Origin: Dioszegia crocea | Lineage: Eukaryota; Basidiomycota; Tremellomycetes; Tremellales; Bulleribasidiaceae | Direction of reading: 5' to 3' | Assembly: GCA_001600615.1 (NCBI GenBank) | Contig: BCKK01000001.1 | Coordinates: 2,795,826-2,859,825, forward strand | DNA length: 64,000 nucleotides | Shown: positions 1 to 11,250 of the stretch, piece after piece | Layout: each line of letters begins with the position of its first letter | Position numbering within the stretch: the first letter of the stretch is position 1 | Position numbers and translations under genes: made by a program | Notes under the pieces: model-generated | Told to the model about the DNA's origin: nothing | The model's database searches: none | The model's input: the letters and a program-made list of their open reading frames with translations, nothing else

Positions 1-725
1 TTGCGGGCTCGACTTCCGATGGACCGGAGGGTAAATCGAGTGGGGGCCGAAACGGACTCGATGTGGAGATGGAACTAGATGATGTTGGGGGACGTGGTAG
101 GGTGAAGGAAGGGGGAAAGAAGATTGACGAAAAGACGCTAGGAGCGTATGGGTTCGAGACTGGAGATTTGATCTCTGTTTCGCTGCATATTCCCGAGCCA
201 AGGGGCGCGCTGCGTCGACCAACAATGGGTGGACCAGGTGGACCAGGTGGGCCAGGAGTAATGGGTATGGGCGGTCCAGGACCGGGCACAGACAGAGGGA
301 GCTTTGGCTGGGATAACAGGAATGCCAACTCCGGGGGTGCGCCCGGATCTATGGGCGGACTGGGTGCCGGGACGGGTGCGTCAGCTCAGGCAGATCGGAC
401 CGGCGCATGGGAGCGTGGGGCGCCATTACCTGATCAATCTTCCTCCAGGCCTACGGATGGCCGGGCAAATTTCGGAGGGGTTGATGGCAAAGAGGGAGCA
501 GGGCCGGGTGGGAGATGGGGTCGAGGTGGTGGTCAGGCTGGTGGACCGCCACCGCGAGGAGGTGGAGGGGGCGGAGGAATGGGTAACAGGGGAACAGGGC
601 GGAGAAGTAGGAGTCCGGATTATACTGCTGGTGCGAGGCGGGATGCGGATCCGGATGAGAGGGGTGGAAGGGGAGGAAGGAGTCGGAGTCCGTACTCGCG
701 TAGAGAGAGGGGTGGGGGACGCTGA
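1..725 (+). CDS. SAP18: SAP18-like protein, 3' part (5' end outside window)
   Basis: Open frame from base 3 to the TGA at 723-725; the start lies upstream of the window. The first visible part (EKTLGAYGFETGDLISVSL, then a proline turn) matches the last strand of the SAP18 ubiquitin-like fold, which in animals ends in a similar GDYLDIAI-type strand. Known role of the family: subunit of Sin3/HDAC-associated and ASAP/exon-junction splicing complexes in the nucleus. The rest is a low-complexity tail: Gly/Pro-rich (GGPGGPGGPG), then Gly/Arg-rich, ending in RSRSP and RGGRSRSPYSRR blocks typical of RNA-processing proteins. It converges on DCP1. The fold assignment rests on about 30 residues, so it is likely but not certain. 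Confidence 0.7.
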   Translation, partial: AGSTSDGPEGKSSGGRNGLDVEMELDDVGGRGRVKEGGKKIDEKTLGAYGFETGDLISVSLHIPEPRGALRRPTMGGPGGPGGPGVMGMGGPGPGTDRGSFGWDNRNANSGGAPGSMGGLGAGTGASAQADRTGAWERGAPLPDQSSSRPTDGRANFGGVDGKEGAGPGGRWGRGGGQAGGPPPRGGGGGGGMGNRGTGRRSRSPDYTAGARRDADPDERGGRGGRSRSPYSRRERGGGR

Positions 726-1181
726 GATGATCTGATTTTTTTTTTTTGCAACGGAGCGTACATGCAGTAAAGATCGACTTCAGGCGCAGCTTCGGGGTCA
801 TTCAGTCGCTTACTTTCGCGCTCTGCTGACGAACATCATGGTGTACATGTACTTTAGGCTACTCGTGGAGGAATGTCCCTCGATCCACCCTTAGTCACAG
901 TATAAGCGCAAAGCTGTTGAAGCATTTGTCCCGATGTACGAGGTCTCACCGAAGCCAAGCAAGCGACTGAGTGTCGCTTTACTGATCTTCAAAAGAGACC
1001 ATCTCTTCCCCTTCCTCGACCACCGCCCCGCTTGCCACTGCTCCCAAGCGCCCCCTATTGCTCTCCCCTTCCCGCTCGCCTATGCAACGTGAAATCCAAC
1101 TATCCTCCTCCCGACCTTCGTCCCAGCCACTCGTCCACCTCCAACCTCAACCCCCGCCCACCACGAGTCCTCCCGTAAGAA
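726..1181. other. Convergent 3' intergenic region SAP18/DCP1
   Basis: 456 bp between two convergent stop codons. It holds a run of 12 T at 736-747, just after the SAP18 stop, and a pyrimidine-rich stretch at about 998-1170 next to the DCP1 end. Short frames here have no recognisable product. Probably 3' UTRs and termination signals. Confidence 0.5.
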
Positions 1182-2963
1182 TCAGCCCCCACCCATCCGC
1201 CTTAGATACCCTTGCCAGATATCGTCAACAAATCGAGGTTCATTCTGAGGCATCAGCAATATAATCCCGCTAGATTACCGCAAACGGGCACAACTCACCC
1301 TGACGAGATTTTCCAATACACGAACAAACCCTTCCCTCCCTGCGGGTCTCAGATCCGGAACACCGCCCAGGGCATCTACTATGGATCCAACTAGCGCTGC
1401 AGGCTGAGATTGAGCCTGAAGCGGTTCGAGCGGTGGCGCAGACGGACTGAACATCTGCGAGTGGGTCTGGGGACGTTGGGGTTGTTGAGGGAAATTTGAA
1501 GAGATACCCGCCAGAAGATCGTTTGCGTTCATAGGATTCATGGGACTGGACGGATGGGCAGAGCCTTGCTGACCGAACTGAGCAGACTGGATACCTGCCA
1601 AATGATCCGAAGTGCTCAATGTGTTGTCAGCGCCGATGGGCGCTCGGCCAGCCTCAGAAGCGCCGTTTGACATACTCCGAGGCTGGACACCGGGCGATAG
1701 TTGGCGATTCTGCTGCATGATCCGCTGAGCCTCAGGCTTGGTCTCTAGCGGGACATGTGGGGGAGGACCAGGTGGAGGATAGGCAGGATGAAGAGGCTGC
1801 TCATGCTGCAGGTGAGGTGGGGCTTGATGTTGGAATTGCTGCTGGGCCTGTTGAGGTGGAGCAGAAGGTCGAGCGAAGCCACCCATTGGAGATCCGACGC
1901 CCAGGATAGAATTGAGAAGATCGTCGACTGTCTGGCCTGGCGGTGGGGAGAATGTATTCTGCGGGGGAAATGAGTTTGGGGCTGCAGGTGCGGCGGAGGG
2001 AGAAACCGGGTGGTGTGGGGATTCTTGCGAAACGACAGGCAGGGACGGATGAGATTGTGCAGCAAGTGGGATGGGCTGATGTAGCTGTTGTTGTTGAGGA
2101 GGAGAGGGTAGTCTAGGGGCAGTGACGGGAGTGGGCTGGGTCGGTTGGGAAGGGTCAGAAGGGGGTGTTGAGCTTCCTGCAGCTGGGCTCTGGGACATCA
2201 GCACGGTTATAGACAGTCGAGTGTGTATGATATACTGACATTCAACAGTCCCGCAAAAAGACGAGAGAAGCCGTCTCCGGCTATTCCGTCCCCGGCCGAC
2301 TGAGATGTCGATGAGCGGGCAGCAGTCACGGGTGTGAGAGTGGACTGTGGGACGGCAGAATCGGGCCTTTGTGATGGTGGGCCACATATTCTGGTCCATC
2401 AGCCGGGAACGTATCAAGCGGAGCCAGAGAGGCTGTCTTTGACAAGCGCGAAGACTCACCTCGTGATCCCCACTTCGAACCGCCCTAACGAGTCCAACTC
2501 GGAAAACCACACCCCTCTCTTGACTTCTGAGCCTGGTCAGCCCGTCACCTTGCGAACTACTTCATCCCGTCAAAACAACCCACTCTCTCCTCTGCGGGCA
2601 ACTTGCAGCATACCCCCTCCTACCGTCTTGGCCTTCATTTCGCCCTTGACCAACGGGATCGTGACGTTCTTGAGAGTCGCGCGGTTTAGCATGTATATAG
2701 CATATTCAGGCGAAGTACTCCTGTGCATAATAAGCCAACGATCATGCACTAGCATGGCTTAGGAGAGGAACGCACCGCCGAACAATAAACATGGGACCCT
2801 CAGCTTTCTGCTTGATCCACTCGCCGTCGTCCGCCCCGTCTAGCGTGACATAGTGATATATTGTCGAGTGTACTGATGTCTCCAGGATCTCCAGTACTGA
2901 GGGATCGGACCGAGTAATCGAGCGCAGATTGGCGGCGTCGCGCTGAATCGTGAATGCGTCCAT
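1182..2963 (-). CDS. DCP1: mRNA-decapping enzyme subunit Dcp1, long form
   Basis: Activator of the Dcp2 decapping enzyme in cytoplasmic 5'-3' mRNA decay. Spliced model: 2963-2776, 2720-2584, 2526-2460, 2390-2240, 2189-1299, 1244-1182, giving 498 aa. The first ~130 aa are the EVH1-like Dcp1 fold: NLRSITRSDPSVLEI, an acidic EW strand, GPMFIVRRS, YAIYMLNR, then RGVWFSELDS (Dcp1 GIWF-type motif). A Pro/Gln-rich linker follows with short hydrophobic motifs (TVDDLLNSILGVG, NANDLLAGI). The last exon completes a C-terminal helix (VLENLVRNEPRFVDDIWQGYLRRM, quoted in parts: LENLVRNEP, FVDDIWQGYL) resembling the metazoan DCP1 trimerisation helix. The start is the first in-frame ATG before the EVH1 fold; upstream the frame is open to a stop but has no ATG. 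Divergent from the Nudix gene. Confidence 0.88.
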
Positions 2964-3324
2964 AGCCGTGTGAATGTTTAGCGTAGGCTGGAGGCCTGTT
3001 GAGAATGCGGCTTTATCGGTTATTGCGGGGACAGCTTGGTTGGCCGACAAATGAAGTGGATGCTAGCTGATGGCAGCTGTGATTGAGTGTGTTGCCTGGC
3101 GTTGAAGGCCTGTATGTAAGGTACTTATAAGATGAAAGGTAGAGTGAGTGGAGAATAGGCGCCAGGCTAGCCTTGGGATTCTGTTTCACTTTCAGGCACG
3201 GTTCAAAATGGCCCATGTCGAAGCGCACATTCCTCGCTCCTGTACTACAGGTACTAATAGCTGTCTAGCTCCTCCCAAGAGTCCCAAGGAACCGCCTACA
3301 GACCTCCATAGGAAGCACACCACT

Positions 3325-4452
3325 ATGGTCTTACTCGTCTGCACCGCATCAGCTTCGGCCCCACGACTCATACCCCGTTTCTATGCCTCTAGACGAGCCT
3401 TCACCTCACCCTCATCACCCTTCACTTCGGCCGACCTAGCGACCCTCCGGCGATCCCTCTTACCTCTCCCGCCCAAATTTACCAATTCTTCTTTCCCGCC
3501 AAGGCACACCATATCCGTTTCTCCCGATCAGCGCGCACCGTCCGAAGCTGCCGTTCTAATACCGTTGATGAATGTTAATGGGGTACCGCACGTGTTGTTG
3601 GAGGTGAGGGCGGCACAGATGCGGACGCACGCTGGAGAAGTCAGGTGAGGTGGGTCCTGCATATGCTGTGCGAGAACCGAGCGTCACAGCTTGTGACAAC
3701 GATATGAATCGGGTGCTCAGATGGTCGAAGATTCGTAGCTGATCCTGTCCAGCTTTCCTGGAGGACGCGTTGATTCTGTATGTCCACTTTCCTCGGATCG
3801 CTATGGTCAGGGATCTGTGCTGATCCGTATAGGAGGACGTCTCGATCCATTCCGCAGCTCTAAGAGAAGCCGAGGAGGAAATTGCTCTACCTCCAGATCA
3901 TGTCGAAATACTCGGACTTCTAGACATACCAGAGTACAGCCTTGGTAATCGGTCTCGGGTCTGGCCAATAGTCGTGAGTTTTGATACGGACCATTATCCT
4001 CCTAAGGTACGGCACTGAGCGTCTAGGGGTTTATACACTCCAGTCCACCACCGTGGCCTACCGACCCCTCAACCCCTCTGGCTTCCTTCCCCCTTTCACA
4101 ACTCCGACCCTCACCATCCGAAGTGTCCTCTATACTACCCCTCTCTCTCGATACGATTCTGGATCAGGGTCGACAGTCCGTGCATTACTTCCGGATGGAC
4201 GGGCGGAAGACGTATTACAAGATCTGGGTGGACGACTTGGTGCCCTCTGCCGGCACAGAGACTGGCCCTTCCGAGGCTGAGCAGAGTGCAACAACGGGTG
4301 CAAAGAATGAGAGGGACGATAATCCTGGTGGGAGAAGGAGGGAGAGGAAGGGTCTGAAAGTCTGGGGATTGAGCGGGTGGTTCTTGAATCGCCTGGCGCA
4401 TAAGGCGGGGTGGTTGAGTCTACCTGAGCATCCAGGTGACCCGGAGGATTAG
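3325..4452 (+). CDS. Nudix hydrolase, CoA-diphosphatase (PCD1/NUDT7-8) type
   Basis: Predicted to hydrolyse the diphosphate of CoA or acyl-CoA in mitochondria or peroxisomes. Exons 3325-3644, 3753-3777, 3833-3973, 4027-4452; 303 aa. The UPF0035-type lead-in ([17 protein letters not shown]) runs into a Nudix box ending [11 protein letters not shown]; the box spans exons 1-3 with a 25-nt second exon. Downstream are RVWPIVGFIH and [14 protein letters not shown], and the end [13 protein letters not shown] is typical of the family. The N-terminus from 3325 ([15 protein letters not shown], Arg/Ser-rich) looks like a mitochondrial presequence. An in-frame ATG at 3208 would add 39 residues and is an alternative start. 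Head-to-head with DCP1. Confidence 0.85.
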
Positions 4453-4484
4453 CGCTGCTGGCTAGGGGAGGATAGGGAGATGCA

Positions 4485-6080
4485 TCAAGATGTCATTTGA
4501 TTCGCAGGTCCAGCCTGGTTTTCGTAAGTAGTTGCTACAGTATTAACATGTGCCTGTCGTCCATCCGATTCTCCATGGCCAGTCAAATTCGCGGATTCCA
4601 TCAGATACGTCTTGTGCCCCGCTGCTGAATATAAGCTCTTGCCGGACCAAAGGTAGCTGAGAGGGCAAGACATACCAGATACTGCTCCCGGATCCTATCC
4701 GCCTCACTAGCCCTGATCTTAACACTAAGATCCTCGTTCTGGCCGTCGATCGAGAAGAGGTCAAAACTGGCCATCGGCAGGGCCGGCAGCGCCTTCCGAT
4801 ACATCGGCCTTATTGTTGATCTCGATGAGGGCCTCTTAGACCGGATGACTACTGCATCCTCCTGCCCAGACAGTCCCGTCGCTGAGATGCCAGACGGGCG
4901 GCGAGAGCGGAGAGACGGGGGATGACAGTAATCATTAGATCTCGAAGGGGGCATCGGAAAGATGCTAAGCAGGTTGAACTCTGCTTCAAAGTCAAAATCG
5001 TCATACTCGAACAGGCTCGACTCGGTGCGGATTAGGATATGACTATCTTTCTCGTGCTCGAATGGGATCAAAGGTAGGAGTAGGATGGGTCGCGCATCTC
5101 GGGTTTGGGGGTTCCGATAACCGGTCTGGAGGTGGCCGGCGGGTGTGACTGTTGCTTGGCTATCGCGGTTGCTACGTCTGGCTGAAGGGAAGTGGGGTGG
5201 AACGAGTGAGGAGATCGAGCGTAGGGATGCAGGAGGGGAGGGGAGAGTGCCTGTACTGAAGGTCGGAAGGGGAGGGAGGGGCATGGATGCGTACAGCCCG
5301 ATCCCGGGAGGAGGCGGCGTGGCCTTCATAGGAGATAATGAGGCGCGTGGTCTTGTTGTGGATGGGGAAGTGGTAGGTTTGCGGGGCCGAAGCCGGGCCG
5401 AAGACAGCGCTGATTGATGGGGTGGAACGGGTCTGTCAGGAGTGGTCGAAGAAAGTGAAGCGGGAGGATGGATGTATGCTCGAACCGGCGTCAACAGCGC
5501 GTCGGACGTGAAGGATCGGTAGGAAGATGACGAGTTGCTTTTGTCTGACGACAAGGAAGGGGTAGTGCTGTGATTGGAGCTGTATGGATGGTATGCACTC
5601 GGGGTCCGGGGCGTCTGCACGGGCGAAGGGGGGATGTACGCGTCGGCCAAGGGGGAGAGAGGGGGTAAGGGCGGTAGAGGGGACGGACACGAAAAGTCGA
5701 TCTTTTGCACCGGATACCTCGCGTTAGGAGGAACGTACTCTGATCGCATGAGCATCGAAACACTGACGGTATGAAACAGCGCAAGGGGGAAAGAGTCCGA
5801 TGAATTCCTAGCCGAACTTACCTGTGCGTCCAATGGAAGCCTTATCTCGGGCATCTGCCAAGCTGTAATTACCCCCAGACCACAGTTGCTTGTTTTCCGG
5901 TTGCTTGGAAGCGGTCTCCTGGGTAGGCCGACGACCGGTCGACGAGGACAGGCTGGAGTTGTCGTGCTGGTGGCGACCGGTCTCTGACAACGAGAAACTG
6001 TCCGCGCGTTTTCGAGCCTGATCAGCGTCTAGCAACAAGCTTGCCTTGCGCCTGCGATAGGATTTAGGCTGGAAGAACAT
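4485..6080 (-). CDS. Ser/Pro-rich protein of unknown function
   Basis: Exon 1 starts at ATG 6080 (MFFQPKSYRRRKASLLLD) and ends at 5822; the intron 5821-5740 joins SIGRT to EYVPPNARYPVQKIDF. The long second exon is rich in Ser, Pro and Thr with many PPLPPL-type motifs that could bind SH3 or WW domains. A more ordered patch reads RPILLLPLIPFEHEKDS and SSLFEYDDFDFEAEFNLLS. The C-terminus has a charged helix (VKIRASEADRIREQYL). After it a strong GTATGT donor suggests a ~38-nt intron leading to a stop at 4485; without splicing the frame ends at 4601. No membrane segment or known domain was recognised. Convergent with the Nudix gene. Confidence 0.6.
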
Positions 6081-6754
6081 TGTCGTTGTGAGGGGGGATT
6101 TCTATTCGGGGTAATGGGTATCTGGAGGGGGTGGATGATGATCGATGATCAGCGCGAGGACGAAGGCGATCAGTAGCGTGACACAAACATCAACAACACA
6201 GGATCAGTCACTGATGGCCCCGAGTCCCCAACACACAGCCTCGAGGCCTCAAGGCTATGAAGGCCCTCATTTCTGCTGTCACCCCTGAAAGGCGTGTCCT
6301 TCAAGGGCTGACTTTAACTCAATTTCTCCACCGCGCAGCCCATCCTTGCGCTTCGGATAGACGAAGGAATAGAGCCTTCCGGTGTGATCCAGTGATCCTC
6401 ATGGGATGGAGATGTCATGATGGGGAGGAAGATGTGTGAGCGGACACCTCCCGGACATGATCGGATTTACCGTCTCGGGGCCCCGTGGCACGGCGAGCCT
6501 AACTTCACACTTGGCATCACGTGTCCGTTAATAGGCGCGGGCAGATGTTGGTCCAGAACACCTGCGCGAAAGTCCAAGTTACGCTCTGTATAAACATTCT
6601 CACATTCCGAAGTACATACACGCACACATCGGCTGACGCAGACGTTCAGCAGGGTGTGAAAATCACATCGCCACGAGACTACGCGAAAAAAATGGACACG
6701 AAACCTAGCTGCACTCCCTAGAGCCGCAACTCGACAACGCGCAGGGCCGATACG
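6081..6754. other. Divergent promoter region, orphan gene / ERD1
   Basis: 674 bp between two divergent start codons. It contains a CACGTG E-box at 6518-6523 and A/C-rich sequence near the ERD1 start. Two short + frames (6257-6439, 6521-6721) have no family resemblance and I regard them as non-coding. Confidence 0.5.
6518..6523. promoter_or_regulatory. CACGTG E-box upstream of ERD1
   Basis: A perfect CACGTG palindrome, in context ATCACGTGTC, 232 bp upstream of the ERD1 ATG. It is the core bound by Cbf1- and Pho4-type bHLH factors. The 5' T favours Cbf1 over Pho4 in budding yeast. One match of six bases is weak evidence. Confidence 0.25.
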
Positions 6755-8507
6755 ATGGACATCGGCTCTCCGCCCTCCGAGTATGACTCATCCGACCATG
6801 GCCACAGTCACCTCGAGCTCCCCGAATTCTCCCTTTCCTTTCCCTTACCCTTCCGTGTGCTTTTTCTCGTCGGGCTAGCTATACTATTATGGGCCGTCAA
6901 CCTTCACATTCTCCACCTGCTCGGGCTCGATACGTCGTGGATCCTCGACTTTAGAGATCCAGACTTAGCCACGTCGACATCGCGCGAGGGACTAGACGCG
7001 GGAGCGGGGGCCTACGAGCTGGATGATGTGAGCGTGGATCTGGCGGATAGGGTGGAGCGGCCGCCAAGTGGGAAACTATACGGCCCAGTGTACCGTCTTG
7101 TCGTGTTGTACACTGCCTGGGTCGGAGGCGGGTGGCTTCTCTTCATGTGGCTCAGTGGCGGTGAAGAGAAGGGGATGGAGGATTGGAGATGGCTCGTGGG
7201 CGTGGTCATGCTGGGCGCGATGGTGGGCGGGGTGTTACCGTGGAGAGGGATGGGGGAGAGAGAACGTCGCGGGCTAAGAAAGTGAGTCCTGGCGAAGTTG
7301 CTCGTTGAGTGATTCTACGAGAAAACGATGACTGACAAGACCAGATGCTTCAAGCGAATTCTTTTCCCGTCCATGTCTTCGCCGGTGTTTTTCGCCGATG
7401 TGATTCTAGCCGATATACTTACATCATTTGCTAAAGTCCTCGGTGACTTATGGGTATCTGCAAGTCAAATATGGTACGGCGGGATCACGCATGGGCGCGT
7501 CAGACAATACGGATGGAGTAATTGGATCACCCTCAGCATGGTCTGGTGAGTCCCTCCGCCTAATACTCCAGTGGTACAAGCTGACCCCCAGCCTGCCCTA
7601 CGCCTTACGACTACGTCAATGCCTTCTCGAATCACACCAAGCTCGCCACACTTCCCTTCGCCCTATCATGAATGCTTTCAAGTACTTCTCCGCCTTCCCC
7701 GTCATTATCCTTTCCGCCATGCAGAAAACGCTCATCGATGAGATATCGCAGGACTCGTCTGCACCCCGCACGGGGTCGAGATGGCATGGCGAGCACCAGA
7801 TATTCCGGATCTGGCTGCTTGCCGTCGGTGTCAACTCGATCTTCTCGTTCTATTGGGACGTGGAGATGGACTGGGGACTGAGGCTGTGCGAACTCGACAC
7901 CTGGTTCCCACCTCGGAGGCCCGGGGATTCGGTGTTGATACCGTCCACGCCACCCTCAAGGACCAGGAGGTCAGGCGGCTTGATGAGCAGCATCAAAAGT
8001 ATATTCAAGCGGGATAACAGCGCGAATGGGCGTAACATTGGCGGATCACATGATAGATCACCACATCCAACCCCGATGATTAATCACCCCAGACCCCATA
8101 TCCCCGAATCCTCCATCATTATCCCCTCACTCTCCCTCTCCCCCCTCTTGGCACCGATAACCACATTCGGCCTACGTTCCACCCTCACTTTCGATCCCCT
8201 CGTATACCACCTCTTCACCCTCATTGATCTGGTGCTGCGATTTACATGGTCGCTGAAGCTATCGAGCCATCTGCACACAATATCAGAGATCGAGTCAGGG
8301 GTATTCCTCATGGAGGCGCTGGAGCTGGTCAGGAGGTGGATGTGGGTCTTCATCCGTGTCGAATGGGAGGCTGTCAAGATGGGCGAGAGCAGGCAGGCGA
8401 GGGGAGGTCCTGCGCGCGATGGACTGGGTATAGGACTGGGGAATGTCAGAACACTGAGAGGGGTAGTAGATGATCAGGTGATGTGGGATGAGAAGGAACG
8501 GCGGTAG
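6755..8507 (+). CDS. ERD1: Erd1-like EXS-domain membrane protein
   Basis: Golgi multi-span protein; yeast Erd1 is needed for retention of ER and Golgi proteins and for recycling phosphate released by glycosylation. Exons 6755-7281, 7345-7545, 7592-8507; 547 aa. Membrane segments are visible at LPFRVLFLVGLAILLWAV and LVVLYTAWVGGGWLLFMW. The EXS core reads FFADVILADILTSFAKVLGD, LPYALRLRQCLLESH, NAFKYFSAFPVIIL, HQIFRIWLLAVGVNSIFSFY and WDVEMDWGL, and ends in the EXS hallmark FIRVEWEAV. There is no SPX domain, which separates it from XPR1/Syg1 phosphate exporters. A Ser/Pro-rich loop (about residues 340-410) interrupts the domain. Convergent with the next gene (148 bp). Confidence 0.85.
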
Positions 8508-8655
8508 TTTGGTTTTCATCATTTGGGTTTAGCTCTCGTTTGCGGATAGACGTGTAGATTTTAGGCGCTTAGCATAACGCATATACAACATCGCTTGTTT
8601 CGTATGAGTATCTATCGAGTGTCTCTTGGCTCCGTCTGGTTGGATGTGTTTGTCA

Positions 8656-8984
8656 CTACCATCTCCTCCCAAACGATTTCTGCGAATATCAGTTTTCCGA
8701 TCTGTTGGTCCGTGACAGTGGCTCACCTGTACACAGTCCTTAAAGGCTTGAAATTCCGCCTGACACATATCCTTCGACACGTCCTGATAGGATTTACCGA
8801 TGCATTTTCCATATGCGAGAGACTAGACATTATCAGCGAACTAATTCCAGATCGATCGTGAGCCGGTCTGTACTCAACCAGCTCGAGGGAGGGACCCACT
8901 CACCTGGGTGGCACAAGATTTGGAGGCTTTGGCTAGGGTCTGCAAGGGCGCCTTGTCCTTGAACCGCGTAGCTACTGCTGACAT
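8656..8984 (-). CDS. NDUFAF8: Twin CX9C mitochondrial protein, NDUFAF8-like
   Basis: Small protein too short for routine ORF calling: exons 8984-8904, 8822-8727, 8679-8656, giving 66 aa. It has two exact C-x9-C motifs, CATQSLAYGKC and CQAEFQAFKDC, joined by a short loop, the CHCH fold imported by Mia40 into the intermembrane space. The order and spacing, with AYGKC...SKDMCQAEF and the end FGRRW, closely resemble human NDUFAF8 (AYGRC...SKDFCAREF), a complex I assembly factor that works with NDUFAF5. A fungus keeping complex I would need it. Other small CX9C proteins (Cmc family) are an alternative. Its start is 208 bp from the divergent ADA3 start. Confidence 0.78.
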
Positions 8985-9192
8985 GCTGGGCAGGGCGACG
9001 ATGGTGTAGTGCAGAGCGTCCAGGCGATTTCCTCACTTTTGGAAACAAATGATCGGATGATCTCCGGTTAAACTCCTCCTACTCATACCTTGCGACAACA
9101 CCCTGCCTCTTCCCTTCGTCAATTATACATTCACAGAGACTCCTCTCAAAGCATACATTACTCATCCAGAAGGTCGTAAGAGGACGCTCAAT

Positions 9193-11071
9193 ATGCCACC
9201 TCGCGGCGAGACTCCCTCGCAGATGCCCGGACTGCCAATGACACATCACCTCCAATCGATTATTTCCTCCACCACCTATCCCAAGCCATTCACACTCGAC
9301 CAGCTCGAATATCTGCGACATGAAGTTCAAGCTCGGCGCTCCGCTCTGCATGCAAAGCTCGTCGATCTGGATCCGGGGGAGGAGGAACGGATGAAGAAGG
9401 AGAAGAAGGAAAGACGGCGAAGGGAGAGAGAACGGGCTGCTGAGGTTGAAGCCGCTACGGCTGCTGCTGCGGAGAGGGCTGCCGGGGAAGCGAGTGGCAG
9501 CGGTGTCAAGGTGAAAAGGGAGAGATCTTGTGAGCTGCTTATTACTGCTGCAGAGGATCGGGAGCTGATTAGCAGTATCCCCCGCAGCCTCGGTCGTGTC
9601 TGCTTCGTCTGGGCGGCCGTTGGTTGCGGCGCAGGGATCGCAATTCAAGAAGAAGAAGAACAGGGTGGTGGATAGCGATGACGAGGGACTAGGTATGTTC
9701 AAGATCTCGTTACAGCTGTAAGCGTCGACTGACGAGCAGCTCGAGACCGCTCAGCAACCCTAGCATCTCCTCTACCTGGCCATCACGTTACAACCTCCGG
9801 TCTAAAGGTGAAACTACCAACAAACTCCAAAGGGCGACCCTCTCTTCCACCAAACGATCCCCCTTATACCCCTGTTATCAGTGCCTCCGGCTATGGAGTC
9901 AACATTGACTTCTCGTTACCTACCCCGTCTTCACGTCCACTTATTCCCCCTCGGCCCGGTGTTCAGAAGCCACTTCCTCCCGGACCAAAAAAGCAGTCAG
10001 AGGTACACGAAGATTTCAGCAATGTCAAAGCGCCGACACAAGTCAACTTCCCGACTTTCTGGGCTGGGGTAGAGCCATATGTCCGAGAAATCAGGGAGGA
10101 AGATTTGGCAATGCTAGGATTCAAGGTGAGATTGGCCGTGGGTCTAGCTGATGTATAGGCCGACTCGTCAGATCTGTATACTATACCCGCTAGAGGACGA
10201 CATTACACCGAAGTCTGGGATGAAGAGGACGGGAATGCTCTCGGGACTACACATCGGATATCCGTGCCTAATCTGCGGCACCTGAATGGGACTTATCCAC
10301 CCACGACAAATGTCCAGCCATGGACACCGACAACAGATATGAGAGAGGAGAATCTCGTAGAGGAGCTAAGGGGCCTAGGGAGCATAACAGAAAGGGTTGT
10401 AGCGGCTGTTGTTGCGCTGCAGCCGGATCCAACAACGCAGGGAAGGGTCGCAGTGGAGTATGATGGCAAGGATGCCGGAAAGGTCGATGTGAAGGAGTTG
10501 GAAGAGCGGATGAAGAAGGAACTGAGGGCAGTGATGCTTCTAGGCGAGCACGAAGATGTGAGTACTGACCTGCTTGACATGGCTGATCATTCAGTTTGAC
10601 CCGGTCAACAAGAACGATGACGAGATCACATCTTCACTACGCACATGCCAGCGCCTCCTCCTCTCCCAGACGGCACTGAACGACTCTCGGAAATCCCGAC
10701 TGGCCGAACTGGCCAAGCACCGACTGGCATACTCTGAATATTCGAATGCGCTGGATGGAGTCGAAAGTAATATCGAAGAGAATTGGAGTAAGCGGACCAA
10801 GAAGCATGGGCACGGCACGACCAAGAAGAACTCGAGTGGGGTGCCGAGCAGGGATGCCAAACCGCCTGTCTCGGAAGTGCTCAAGAAGCTGGTTCAGGTG
10901 CGGAAGAATTGGGTGGAGAGTGTAGGTGATAAGATGAAAGAGAGGCCAAGGGGCGAGTTGGTCGGTCTCCCTGCGGAGAGTGTGTTTTCAGGCATTAGGG
11001 ATGGGGATGTTGATGATGAAGATGGGGTGGAGGGGGTCGTCGGGGGTATGGAAGTAGATGGAGAGGAATAG
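9193..11071 (+). CDS. ADA3: SAGA/ADA complex subunit Ada3 (Ngg1)
   Basis: Nuclear adaptor that links Gcn5 and Ada2 to the SAGA histone acetyltransferase complex. Exons 9193-9529, 9588-9692, 9740-10125, 10159-10557, 10595-11071; 567 aa. The N-terminus (LDQLEYLRHEVQARRSAL) is followed by a Lys/Arg/Glu coiled coil and a basic stretch (QFKKKKNRVVDSDDEG). The central part includes TFWAGVEPYVREIREEDL and LYTIPARGRHYTEVW. The C-terminal Ada3 domain reads DEITSSLRTCQRLLLSQ followed by helices with SRLAELAKHRLAYSEYS. The tail is acidic. The third intron, 10126-10158, is only 33 nt, among the shortest here. Confidence 0.85.
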
Positions 11072-11250
11072 TCAAGGGTTTGCTGTACGTTTTCGAGTCG
11101 TAGTCAAGATAGAGAAAGTTCTAATTCATGATAGCACACCTATGTAGCAGATTTCTAGCAGATCCCTTCACCCCCACCCTTCAATCTATCCCGCTAATTA
11201 TACTTGATTTCCTCCTCAGCTCTCCCACCTCGGCGCTACATCAACCCCCA

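Noticed and set aside
6257..6721. Two short + frames before ERD1
   Set aside because: Short, no domain, one begins with a non-ATG codon; probably promoter sequence.
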